A stretch of DNA of 64,000 bases from Pseudomonas reinekei (lineage in GTDB: Bacteria > Pseudomonadota > Gammaproteobacteria > Pseudomonadales > Pseudomonadaceae). The notes under the pieces are model-generated. The model was given only the letters and a program-made list of their open reading frames with translations, searched no databases and was not told the DNA's origin. The first letter of the stretch is position 1. Every line of letters starts with the position of its first letter. A program made the position numbers and the translations under genes. The stretch is taken from the NCBI RefSeq assembly GCF_001945365.1, contig NZ_MSTQ01000003.1, forward strand, positions 1 through 64,000. The letters are read 5' to 3'. Below are positions 40,336-47,622 of this stretch, piece by piece.

Positions 40336-40704
40336 ATGGGGTTGAAAATAAGACTTGAATGGTACGACAAGGAAACCGAGCTAGGCGAAGGGGAGGAGCT
40401 GTCTCAAGATTTTGGCGATGATGGCTCTGTGATCGAGGCGCTTGGTATGCCAATCGAAAACAATATAAACAACGGCGGGTTTGACGTTGGTCCGCACTGG
40501 GTCAATACGCTTCAACCCCATTTCCTCCATGTCATTCGCTTGTCTACCTATGACTACCAAGTGGCGTTTATCTATCGGGACAAATGGAAAATCAGGATGA
40601 GTGCCAGGCCCCAGATCCGATGGTCTTGGGGCTGCTCCGCAGCCCAGCGGGAGCAAGCTCCCTCGCCACAGAGTCGGTACTCGACTTGGATACTGCGTCG
40701 TTGA
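40336..40704 (+). CDS. Colicin E3/cloacin-type immunity protein with run-on tail (122 aa)
   Basis: Residues 1-84 match ImmE3/cloacin immunity: MGLKIRLEWYDKETE, FGDDGSVIEALGMP, NINNGGFDV, WVNTLQPHF and FIYRD. Family members end right after this YRD segment at about 85 residues. Here the frame continues for some 37 low-complexity residues through REP-like DNA (40647-40671), so the original stop seems lost. The core should still bind an E3-like nuclease domain. It is therefore the best match for the full-length toxin at 37954, although two other genes and the displaced cassette lie between. Confidence 0.82.
   Translation: MGLKIRLEWYDKETELGEGEELSQDFGDDGSVIEALGMPIENNINNGGFDVGPHWVNTLQPHFLHVIRLSTYDYQVAFIYRDKWKIRMSARPQIRWSWGCSAAQREQAPSPQSRYSTWILRR
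40647..40671. repeat. REP-like element inside the E3-type immunity tail
   Basis: GCGGGAGCAAGCTCCCTCGCCACAG, a short relative of the Pseudomonas REP. It encodes part of the C-terminal run-on of the immunity gene. Confidence 0.6.
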
Positions 40705-40834
40705 TGGGAATCGTGAGCAGGCTTGCAGAGGTTGGGTGACTTGCCATGGATTTGCGGTGTGTTGAAGACAGTGAGTGCAACTCGACTCGCCTCCCGCTAT
40801 TAATACCCTTCCCCCTCACGAACCCGAGCCCACC

Positions 40835-41806
40835 ATGAAATTCGACCTCGCCTACTGCATCAGCCTCGACGCCAAGCTGTCGATCTATGACGTGCGCGAT
40901 TTGAATTTCGACGAGACCATGGCGTTCGATTCCGCGAAAGAGCATTTCCAGTGTCCCAACGATGCCTGTCGTTTGGCATTCGACGCCGCAAATGAGTTGG
41001 GCACGTTCAACGCCAAGAACGTGAATTACGTGCGCACGCCGCACTTCAAGAACCTGCCGAGTACTCGGCATGTCGAGGGTTGTCCTTATGTCAGCCTGAA
41101 GACGCCGGCATCGGGTGTGGAGGCGGAAAGTGCGGAAACGGATGACAGTCGTGAGGAGCATTTCCCATCAGAGTTGTTACTGATTCGGCGTGAATATGTG
41201 CGTAAGGAGTCCAGCCCGGCGGTGGGCGCAGACGTTCAGCGGGATGAGCCATTAACGCCATCGGTGACCAGCAGCGACGAGCCGCCTAGCCGCGATTCGG
41301 CACCCGACAGAACCAGCATCTTCGCCCACCCCGTCGAATGTTTCGTATCGAACTTCGACGACAAGGACCTGCTCAAGCGCATGCCGCTGAAGATTGGCGA
41401 GCACACCGCGCCTTACGGATCCTTCTTCAAAAAAATCGAGTACTTGCAGGACAACAGGGGGCTGATTTACTGGGGCAAGATCAAAGAGATCAAGGACTAC
41501 ACCCAGAGCTTTCGCATCGATTTCGAGAAGAAGGTGTGGTTCGAGAAGAAGCCGTATTCGGTCAATGTTTACTTGAGCAAAAAGCTGATCGACACCTACC
41601 GCAAGCGCAAGGCGTTCCTTGAGGAGATCAAGCATGCCATCGAGAGTGGACGGGAGTTGTATTGCTTTTTCTATGGCGTGACGCCGGAGTTGAAGCAGGT
41701 GCCGAGCAAGAAAAACCCCGAGCAGACGTTCGGGGTGTTCAGCGCCAATATTGAAAATCTGGATCACTTTATTGTGCGGGAGGCGCCGGGGTTGGCGGAT
41801 AAATAA
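40835..41806 (+). CDS. Unknown protein with cysteine/histidine N-terminal motif (323 aa)
   Basis: I do not recognise the family. The N-terminal part (about 1-90) has CPNDAC, then HVEGCPY some 55 residues on, a spacing that could hold one zinc ion. A variable acidic linker (about 95-165) follows. The C-terminal domain (about 166-320) has alternating strands and Lys/Arg-rich segments (YGSFFKKIEYLQ, YWGKIKEIKDYTQSFRIDFEKK, LIDTYRKRKAFLEEIKHA), which hints at nucleic acid binding. No signal peptide or membrane helix. ATG 40835 is taken because the conserved-looking part begins there. It lies between the immunity genes and the LexA-controlled HTH gene. Confidence 0.6.
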   Translation: MKFDLAYCISLDAKLSIYDVRDLNFDETMAFDSAKEHFQCPNDACRLAFDAANELGTFNAKNVNYVRTPHFKNLPSTRHVEGCPYVSLKTPASGVEAESAETDDSREEHFPSELLLIRREYVRKESSPAVGADVQRDEPLTPSVTSSDEPPSRDSAPDRTSIFAHPVECFVSNFDDKDLLKRMPLKIGEHTAPYGSFFKKIEYLQDNRGLIYWGKIKEIKDYTQSFRIDFEKKVWFEKKPYSVNVYLSKKLIDTYRKRKAFLEEIKHAIESGRELYCFFYGVTPELKQVPSKKNPEQTFGVFSANIENLDHFIVREAPGLADK

Positions 41807-41852
41807 GCTCAGCGCCGTTCGTCCGGCCAAAAAGACAAATCAAAAATTGCAT

Positions 41853-41888
41853 TTGATTCGGGCCCTAAACAACTGTACAAAAACACAG
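41853..41888 (+). promoter_or_regulatory. SOS-type promoter with LexA box
   Basis: CTGTACAAAAACACAG (41873-41888) fits the CTG-N10-CAG LexA consensus with an A/T-rich centre. A -35 TTGATT (41853-41858) and -10 TACAAA (41876-41881) with a 17-bp spacer place the box over the -10. LexA would repress the HTH gene at 41928 until DNA damage. Confidence 0.7.
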
Positions 41889-41927
41889 TACATTTTGGAT
41901 CAACACTCTCGAGCCCGGAGAACACCC

Positions 41928-42245
41928 ATGGCCTCTCAAGCGATGAAAATCACCCTGGAACGTATCGCCCTCTTCCAATTCACCCCGGCCCACTGCGCCC
42001 AGGCCCGAGCGATGCTGGGGTGGAGTGTGGAAGAGTTGTCGCGGGAAGCTTCGGTTTCTGTTGAGGCGATTGAGCGGTTCGAAGCGCAACAGGACGTGCT
42101 GGATGTCACTCGGTTGGCATTGGCTTATCGATTTGAGTCGGAGGGGTTGGTGTTCTTCCCAGGGTTCGCGCCGGGGCGCGGGATGAATTTGAGAGGTTCT
42201 ACGCCTAACCCTGTGGGGCGGGCGGATTTTGCGATGATTGAGTAA
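41928..42245 (+). CDS. XRE-like HTH protein under LexA control (105 aa)
   Basis: A small protein with one helix-turn-helix (about 20-75): AQARAMLGWSVEELSREASVSVEAIERFEA is a typical XRE fold. The C-terminal stretch is short and Gly/Arg-rich. ATG 41928 follows GGAG; an internal ATG at 41943 is possible. Placed behind a LexA-type promoter, it may relay DNA damage to nearby accessory genes such as the pyocin locus, as PrtN/PrtR do for classic pyocins, but it is not similar to those. Confidence 0.75.
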   Translation: MASQAMKITLERIALFQFTPAHCAQARAMLGWSVEELSREASVSVEAIERFEAQQDVLDVTRLALAYRFESEGLVFFPGFAPGRGMNLRGSTPNPVGRADFAMIE

Positions 42246-42291
42246 TCGAAAGCACCGATTGACGATTATTCCCAAGTAGGTATATTTTCGC

Positions 42292-42654
42292 ATGAGTACA
42301 AGGAAGCCACTCCTGTGGGTTAGCAGCAGCAAGAAAGATCTCAAGCAGATGCCCGCAGATGTACAGGACGTTTTTGGTCACGCTCTCGATCTGGCGCAAA
42401 GCGGCAAGAAACATCCAGCCGCAACGCCTCTCAAGGGTTTTGGAGGTGCGGGAGTCCTTGAGTTGATTGAGGATTTCGATACGGACACCTACCGCGCCGT
42501 TTATACCGTTCGTTTTGGTAGAGCAATTTATGTTCTGCACTGTTTTCAGAAAAAGTCGACTACGGGCATTAAAACCGCGCAGTGCGACATCGATCTGATC
42601 AGGATGAGACTTCAAGCCGCGCAGGATCATGCGAAAGGATCAGAAAATGATTGA
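42292..42654 (+). CDS. higB: HigB/RelE-superfamily toxin (120 aa)
   Basis: Matches the phage Gp49-like/HigB toxin family, mRNA interferases acting on the ribosome. Features: LLWVSSSKKDLKQMP at the start, ATPLKGFGGAGVLELIEDFDTDTYRAVYTVRFGRAIYVLHCFQKKS in the core, and a C-terminal helix. It is the first gene of a toxin-antitoxin pair and its last eight bases overlap the antitoxin gene, giving tight coupling. Confidence 0.85.
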   Translation: MSTRKPLLWVSSSKKDLKQMPADVQDVFGHALDLAQSGKKHPAATPLKGFGGAGVLELIEDFDTDTYRAVYTVRFGRAIYVLHCFQKKSTTGIKTAQCDIDLIRMRLQAAQDHAKGSEND

Positions 42655-42967
42655 AATCGAAGAAAGCAGCGGCAATGTCTATGAAGACCTTGGGATTCCC
42701 GACTCCAATGAAATGCGAGTCAAATCCCAGTTGGCCGCCAAAATTGGTGAAATCATCAAGGCTCGTCATTTGACCCAAGTTCAGGCGTCGGAAATCTTAG
42801 GACTGTCGCAACCCAAACTTTCCGAAATGTTGCGCGGAAAGTTTCGTGGGATTAGTGAAGCCAAGATGATGGAGTGCCTGTTGCTGCTCGGGCGCGATGT
42901 GCAAATCGTCGTCAAATCGGCCCCCCGATCACGCAAAGAAGGCCGACTTGAAGTGGTCTTTAGTTAA
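42647..42967 (+). CDS. higA: HigA-like HTH antitoxin (106 aa)
   Basis: The antitoxin of the pair. The HTH (about 35-80) reads LAAKIGEIIKARHLTQVQASEILGLSQPKLSEMLRGKFRGISEAKMMECLLLLG, typical of HTH antitoxins that also repress their own promoter. ATG 42647 has AAGGA seven bases upstream; the alternative start 42629 would extend it into the toxin gene. Toxin-first order is the rule for HigBA. Confidence 0.85.
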   Translation: MIEIEESSGNVYEDLGIPDSNEMRVKSQLAAKIGEIIKARHLTQVQASEILGLSQPKLSEMLRGKFRGISEAKMMECLLLLGRDVQIVVKSAPRSRKEGRLEVVFS

Positions 42968-42990
42968 GTCGCGCGGTTCAGGAACTCAAT

Positions 42991-44049
42991 TCACGCGCTC
43001 TGCGCAGTCACCCGTTCACTCTCCCCTTCCACCGCCAACCACCAAGCCTCCCCACGCTGCGGATACAGCAGGTTGAACGCCTCGCCCATCTGCGGCGTGG
43101 TGATCGAAACGCTGCGATCCCAAGCCAGGGCCAGGATGCGGTCGAAGGGTTCGTACCAGGCGTGCATCGACAGGTCGAAGGTGCCGTTGTGAATCGGCAG
43201 CAGCCAGCGGCCCTTGAGGTCGATGTGGGCTTGCAGGGTTTCTTCCGGTTGCATGTGCACGTGGGGCCACTCGACGTTGTAGGCGCCGGTTTCCATGAGG
43301 GTAAGGTCGAACGGGCCGTACTGTTCGCCGATGTGTTTGAAACCGTCGAAGTAGCCGCTGTCGCCGCTGAAGAAAATGCGCGTGCTGTCGTCAATCATCA
43401 CCCACGAGGCCCACAGGGTGCTGTTGCCGTCGAACAGGCCGCGACCGGAAAAGTGTTGTGAGGGGGTGGCAATGAAGCGAATGCCCTCGACTTCGGTGTC
43501 CTGCCACCAATCCAGTTGCCGGATTTTGCTGGCGTCGATACCCCATTTGATCAGGGTCTCGCCCACGCCCAGCGGCGTAAGAAAGTACGTGGCCTTGTCG
43601 GCGAGTTGCAGCACTGCCTGATAGTCCAGGTGGTCGTAGTGATCGTGGGACAGGATCACCGCTTCAATCGGTGGCAATTGGTCGAGGCTGATCGGCGGCT
43701 GGTGAAATCGCTTCGGACCGGCCCACTGCACAGGCGAAGCACGTTCGGCGAAGACCGGGTCGGTGATCCAGAATTTGTCGCGCAACTTGAGTAGCACGGT
43801 GGAATGGCCGAGGCGATAGACGCTGTGGTTTGGCGCGGCAATCAGCGCCGCCCGGGTCAGGGTTTGCACCGGCACCGGCGCGCTCGGACGGGTGTCGCGG
43901 GGCTTGTGGAAGATTACGTTCCACAAGATGCGCAGGGTCTTGCGAAAGCCTTCGCGTTGGAAGGGTGCATGGTTGAGGTATTGCCCTTCTGTCTGACGGG
44001 ACGCTTCAGATGCGGCAACGATGTCCGCGGAGGAAGTGGTATTGGCCAT
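42991..44049 (-). CDS. Metallo-beta-lactamase-fold hydrolase, UlaG/NAPE-PLD-like (352 aa)
   Basis: The MBL signature LSHDHYDHLDYQAV (H-x-H-x-D-H) is present, with later metal ligands in TPSQHFSGRG, FSGDSGYFDGF and LPIHNGTFDLS. The layout is that of UlaG-like and NAPE-PLD-like enzymes, which act on lactones or phosphodiesters; the substrate is unknown. ATG 44049 is taken because it gives a conserved length and a divergent gap of about 215 bp to a TetR gene. The neighbouring regulator probably controls it. Confidence 0.85.
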   Translation of the reverse strand: MANTTSSADIVAASEASRQTEGQYLNHAPFQREGFRKTLRILWNVIFHKPRDTRPSAPVPVQTLTRAALIAAPNHSVYRLGHSTVLLKLRDKFWITDPVFAERASPVQWAGPKRFHQPPISLDQLPPIEAVILSHDHYDHLDYQAVLQLADKATYFLTPLGVGETLIKWGIDASKIRQLDWWQDTEVEGIRFIATPSQHFSGRGLFDGNSTLWASWVMIDDSTRIFFSGDSGYFDGFKHIGEQYGPFDLTLMETGAYNVEWPHVHMQPEETLQAHIDLKGRWLLPIHNGTFDLSMHAWYEPFDRILALAWDRSVSITTPQMGEAFNLLYPQRGEAWWLAVEGESERVTAQSA

Positions 44050-44171
44050 GACTGAATGACTCCAGAAAAACCGCAAGAAACCGGTTGTTCAAGGTGGGAC
44101 GATAAATGGCCAAGGCACGCACGCATCAGCCGGATGGTTCTCTTTATCACTGCGCAGGATTAACAAAACAT

Positions 44172-44234
44172 TACACTGCACAGTGTAGTTTCAAGGTTGC
44201 ATCAAAGCGGATCACAAGTAAACTTTCCAGTGTA
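44172..44234. promoter_or_regulatory. Palindromic operator between the MBL hydrolase and TetR genes
   Basis: TACACTG-CA-CAGTGTA (44172-44187) is a perfect 7-bp inverted repeat. A further CAGTGTA half-site lies at 44228-44234, close to the TetR start. Shape and place fit the operator of the adjacent TetR protein acting on both divergent genes. Confidence 0.65.
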
Positions 44235-44264
44235 ATTTTCCCTTTTTCCTGCCGAAGCTAATTT

Positions 44265-44873
44265 ATGACAGCTCCACAGCGCCTCACCGACCGCAAACGC
44301 GAAGCCATCATCCAGGCGGCGATTGCCGAGTTCCGTGCCCACGGTTTCGACATCACCAGCATGGACAAGATCGCCGCCACTGCCGGTGTGTCGAAGCGCA
44401 CGGTGTATAACCATTTTCCCAGCAAGGAAGAGTTGTTCGCCGAAATCCTCAATCAGTTATGGATTCGCGTAACGGCAGAGCAGGAAACGCCCTATCGCTC
44501 CGATTTGCCCCTGCGAGATCAGTTGCGCCAGCTGCTGGCGGCGAAACTGCAGATGCTCGGCGATGACAATTTTCTCGACCTGGCGCGAGTGGCGATCGCA
44601 GCCACCATCCATTCTCCTGAACGCGCGCAGAGCATGGTTGCCCGCATGGGCGAGCGCGAAGAAGGCGTGACTGTATGGATTCGTGCTGCCCAGGCCGATA
44701 GTCGCTTGAGAGAGGTTGCTCCTGAGTTTGCCGCGCAACAGATCCAGGGTCTGCTCAAATCCTTTGCATTCTGGCCGCAGATATCCATGGGCCGGCCAGG
44801 TTTGTCTGCCGCGGAGCAAACCGCCGTTGTGGAGTCCGCGCTAGACATGTTCCTGGCCTGTTATCAGCTGTAA
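44265..44873 (+). CDS. TetR-family regulator (202 aa)
   Basis: The N-terminal HTH (about 10-55) reads IIQAAIAEFRAHGFDITSMDKIAATAGVSKRTVYNHFPSKEELF, a typical TetR DNA-binding domain. The C-terminal ligand domain is AefR/YcdC-like with LLAAKLQMLGDDNFLDLARV and GLLKSFAFWPQI. Divergent from the MBL-fold hydrolase, with palindromes between; it probably represses itself and that gene. Confidence 0.9.
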   Translation: MTAPQRLTDRKREAIIQAAIAEFRAHGFDITSMDKIAATAGVSKRTVYNHFPSKEELFAEILNQLWIRVTAEQETPYRSDLPLRDQLRQLLAAKLQMLGDDNFLDLARVAIAATIHSPERAQSMVARMGEREEGVTVWIRAAQADSRLREVAPEFAAQQIQGLLKSFAFWPQISMGRPGLSAAEQTAVVESALDMFLACYQL

Positions 44874-45009
44874 TAAATGACACATTCGGCGGACCTGTCG
44901 AACAGTGGGTAGCTGCAAATCACGCACCGCAATGTGTTTCAGAGTGAAACTGACGACGGGGATGCATCAACACTTCGTGCGAAAGGACCCACCTAAGCCC
45001 TGAGCACCC

Positions 45010-45888
45010 TCACGACAGTTTCAGTGCCTGCCCCAACTCATCAAACAGTGTCACCACCGAGCGCAGGGCGCGGCAATCCGGGCGCGTCAGCAGCCACAGC
45101 GCGGTGTCGTAACCGTGCAGCGGCTCGCCCAATGGCTGTAATCCATCACCGATCAAAAAGTCCGGCAATGCCGCCACACCCAATCCGGCGCGTACCAGCT
45201 CCGTAACCGACAGCATGCTGTTGCAGCGATAACCCGGCGTCACGCCCGGCAGCGCTTGGCGGCGCCAGACCACCGTGGGGTGATCGACCAGGAAGTCGTC
45301 CGGAGCAATCCAGGTGAGTGAGGCCAGATCGTGAGTGTCGACTGACTTCAAATAACCGGCGCTGGCGCACAAGCGGTAGGAAATATTCCCCAGTCGCCGC
45401 CCCACCAAGTGCTCGGGCGGCATACGGGTCAGGCGCAGGGCAATGTCGGCGTCGCGACGGCTGAGATTGGCGAAGTCGTTGGAGGTACTGAGTTCGATGG
45501 TCAACGCTGGATAATTGGGCATGAACTGCGCCAGCGCCGGCAGCAACAAACCTTGCAGGACCGAATCGGTGCAGGTCAGGCGCACGGTGCCGCTGATCAC
45601 TTCACCGCCCTGCTCCACGCCAATGCGCGCGGCCTCAAGTGCCTGTTCGGCGCGCTCGGCCTGCTCGGCCAAGGCCTGGGCCAGGCTGGTCGGCAAGTAG
45701 CCGGCGCGGCTCTTTTCGAACAATTGCTGACCCAACGCGGCTTCCAGTCGACGCACCGCACGAAACACCGTCGAGACGTCCACCCGCAACAGCTGTGAGG
45801 CCCGGGCCAGAGAGCCACCACGCGCCAACGCCAGAATCAGGGCCAGGTCCGGGTAGTCCAGTCGATAGTGCGCCGCTGCATTGATCAC
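45010..45888 (-). CDS. LysR-family regulator (about 292 aa)
   Basis: The HTH region reads YPDLALILALARGGSLARASQLLRVDVSTVFRAVRRLEAALGQQLFEK, followed by a LysR substrate-binding domain with GTVRLTCTDSVLQGLLLPAL, DADIALRLTRMPPEHL and LVRAGLGVAALPDFLIG. The start is uncertain: no ATG lies close, so the GTG at 45888 is used; an upstream TTG is possible. A longer reading from ATG 46116 would overlap the divergent gene deeply and is unlikely. It probably regulates the divergent amidotransferase/monooxygenase pair. Confidence 0.82.
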   Translation of the reverse strand: MINAAAHYRLDYPDLALILALARGGSLARASQLLRVDVSTVFRAVRRLEAALGQQLFEKSRAGYLPTSLAQALAEQAERAEQALEAARIGVEQGGEVISGTVRLTCTDSVLQGLLLPALAQFMPNYPALTIELSTSNDFANLSRRDADIALRLTRMPPEHLVGRRLGNISYRLCASAGYLKSVDTHDLASLTWIAPDDFLVDHPTVVWRRQALPGVTPGYRCNSMLSVTELVRAGLGVAALPDFLIGDGLQPLGEPLHGYDTALWLLTRPDCRALRSVVTLFDELGQALKLS

Positions 45889-45966
45889 TTGGGAAAACGC
45901 CCATATTGAGTGCGTGAACGCCAATTTATAGTGAGCGCCAGGAATCAACAAGCGCCGAGGTTGCTC

Positions 45967-46674
45967 ATGGAAAACCGCGTTATCCGCATCGCCCTGATCG
46001 GCGAATATGACCCGCACGTCACCGCTCACCAGGCCATTCCCGTGGCTCTGGACATGGCTGCCGAGCACAGCGGCCACAACGTGCAAGGGCATTGGCTGGC
46101 GACTGACAGCATCCACGCCGACACGCCGCTCGATGGCTACGACGGTTTCTGGTGCGTGCCCGCCAGCCCCTACCGCAACATGGACGGCGCATTACGGGCG
46201 ATTCGTTATGCCCGCGAACAAGGGCTGCCTTTCCTCGGCACCTGCGGCGGCTTTCAACACGCCGTGCTGGAATATGCGCGCAACGTGCTGGGCTGGACGG
46301 ATGCGGAACATGGCGAGACATCGCCCAACGCTGCGCGGGTGTTGCTCACGCCGCTGGCCTGCTCGCTAGTGGAAGCCATCGACAGCATTCATTTGCTTGA
46401 GAGTTCGTTGATCGCCAAGGCGTACGAAACTTCTGAAATACGTGAAGGCTACCGCTGTAACTACGGTGTGAATCCTGAGTTCGAACGAGCACTGCTCAGG
46501 CATGACCTTCACAGCGTCGGGCAGGACTCGGCCCACGGCTTGCGAGCGCTGGAACTGCGGGGTCATCCGTTCTTTGTCGCCACCTTGTTCCAACCCGAAC
46601 GCGCCGCGCTCAAGGGCACCTTGCCGCCCCTGATACGGGCATTCATCCAGGCCTCCGCGGGGCAGCCCTCATGA
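45967..46674 (+). CDS. CTP-synthase-C-terminus-like glutamine amidotransferase homologue (235 aa)
   Basis: A class I glutamine amidotransferase-fold protein standing alone. It begins VIRIALIGEYDPHVTAHQAIPVAL and has the nucleophile elbow FLGTCGGFQHAVLEYARN with the cysteine of the triad. Near the C-terminus the usual FHPE is FQPE (FFVATLFQPERAAL), so the catalytic histidine is replaced by glutamine and glutaminase activity is doubtful. Proteins like this are annotated as CTP synthase C-terminal region-related; substrate unknown. The stop overlaps the next gene by four bases. Confidence 0.75.
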   Translation: MENRVIRIALIGEYDPHVTAHQAIPVALDMAAEHSGHNVQGHWLATDSIHADTPLDGYDGFWCVPASPYRNMDGALRAIRYAREQGLPFLGTCGGFQHAVLEYARNVLGWTDAEHGETSPNAARVLLTPLACSLVEAIDSIHLLESSLIAKAYETSEIREGYRCNYGVNPEFERALLRHDLHSVGQDSAHGLRALELRGHPFFVATLFQPERAALKGTLPPLIRAFIQASAGQPS

Positions 46675-46994
46675 TCGCCAACTCCCCGCCAGCCCCTTAC
46701 TTCGCCGTGATCTTCACCTCGCTGCGCACCGAGGGTGACCAGGGTTACGCCGAAGCGGCCGAGCGCATGGTCGAACTGGCCCGCCAACAGCCGGGATTCC
46801 TCGGAGTGGAGTCGGCACGGGGCGATGACGGGTTGGGGATTACCGTGTCGTACTGGGCCAGTGAGGTGGCGATCCTGGCGTGGAAACAGCATCCAGAGCA
46901 CAGCGCGATTCGGGAACGGGGGCGCTCGACCTGGTATGCCCATTGCCATACGCGGGTATGCCGGGTTGAGCGGGATTATGAGTTCGAACGGTAA
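46671..46994 (+). CDS. Antibiotic biosynthesis monooxygenase (ABM) domain protein (107 aa)
   Basis: A single ABM/dabb-like ferredoxin fold: YFAVIFTSLRTEGDQGYAEAAERMVELARQQPGFLGVESARGDDG, then ITVSYWASEVAILAWKQHPEHSAIRERG. Such proteins act as small cofactor-free oxygenases or haem-degrading enzymes, but many have no known role. ATGA overlap with the preceding gene implies joint expression. Confidence 0.85.
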   Translation: MIANSPPAPYFAVIFTSLRTEGDQGYAEAAERMVELARQQPGFLGVESARGDDGLGITVSYWASEVAILAWKQHPEHSAIRERGRSTWYAHCHTRVCRVERDYEFER

Positions 46995-47030
46995 TTGATG
47001 CGCCGTTATCTCGCTCACACAATAGATCGA

Positions 47031-47055
47031 TGGGAGCGAGCCTGCTGGCGATGGG
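47031..47055 (+). repeat. Single REP element
   Basis: TGGGAGCGAGCCTGCTGGCGATGGGG in the 85-bp gap between the convergent ABM and 47080 genes; a possible shared terminator. Confidence 0.8.
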
Positions 47056-47079
47056 GCCAGTCGAATCACCGCAAAAAAC

Positions 47080-47406
47080 TCAACCCTGCACCGATTGCCT
47101 CACCGCCAAAATCTCCGGTACTTCCCGCCGCTGCATGTACACCCTTAACGGTTCGGTAATGTTGATCCGGTCGTCGATGTTCTGATCCAGCAACAACTGA
47201 ATCAACTCGCGCTTGAGGATCATGGCCTGCTCGGGGCCGGGGGCCCAGACGAATTCGCTGGTGGGAATGATGCCGTCGTCCGCCACGTCCATGCCGAAAG
47301 AGTCTTCGCTGAAGCGCACGATGTAGTGGCCGGTCTTGCGGTTGAGGCCGACAAAGCCGTTGAGTTGGTCGGCGGCCTGGCAGATGAGCTGGGATGTGAT
47401 GCGCAT
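47080..47406 (-). CDS. Hypothetical protein (108 aa)
   Basis: No family recognised. The product starts MRITSQLICQAADQLNGFVG at 47406 and has mixed strands and helices (HYIVRFSEDSFGMDVADDG, ILKRELIQLLLDQNIDDRI) without signal peptide or membrane segment. The chosen ATG opens the regular part; a start at 47604 would add 66 unlikely residues. Monocistronic, divergent from glpQ. Confidence 0.65.
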   Translation of the reverse strand: MRITSQLICQAADQLNGFVGLNRKTGHYIVRFSEDSFGMDVADDGIIPTSEFVWAPGPEQAMILKRELIQLLLDQNIDDRINITEPLRVYMQRREVPEILAVRQSVQG

Positions 47407-47622
47407 GGTAAACCTCACAAAGGTGATCGGGTTTACACGCTGGGCGGGCGATGAAGGTTTCCCTCTGTCGGGGAAATTGCGGCCAAGCGTACTGCAAACG
47501 AGCGCACAAAAGTGCTGACGAATATCAGCTTTAAACACGTTTATGTCGGTCTCGCGATAGCGTTGGCAACGCTCAGTTGTTAAAAGGGACGTCTTTGAAC
47601 CCATCGCGAAAGGATCTCGAGC

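Noticed and set aside
45010..46116. LysR gene starting at ATG 46116
   Set aside because: The extra 76 residues are unlike LysR proteins and would overlap the divergent amidotransferase-like gene by about 150 bp.
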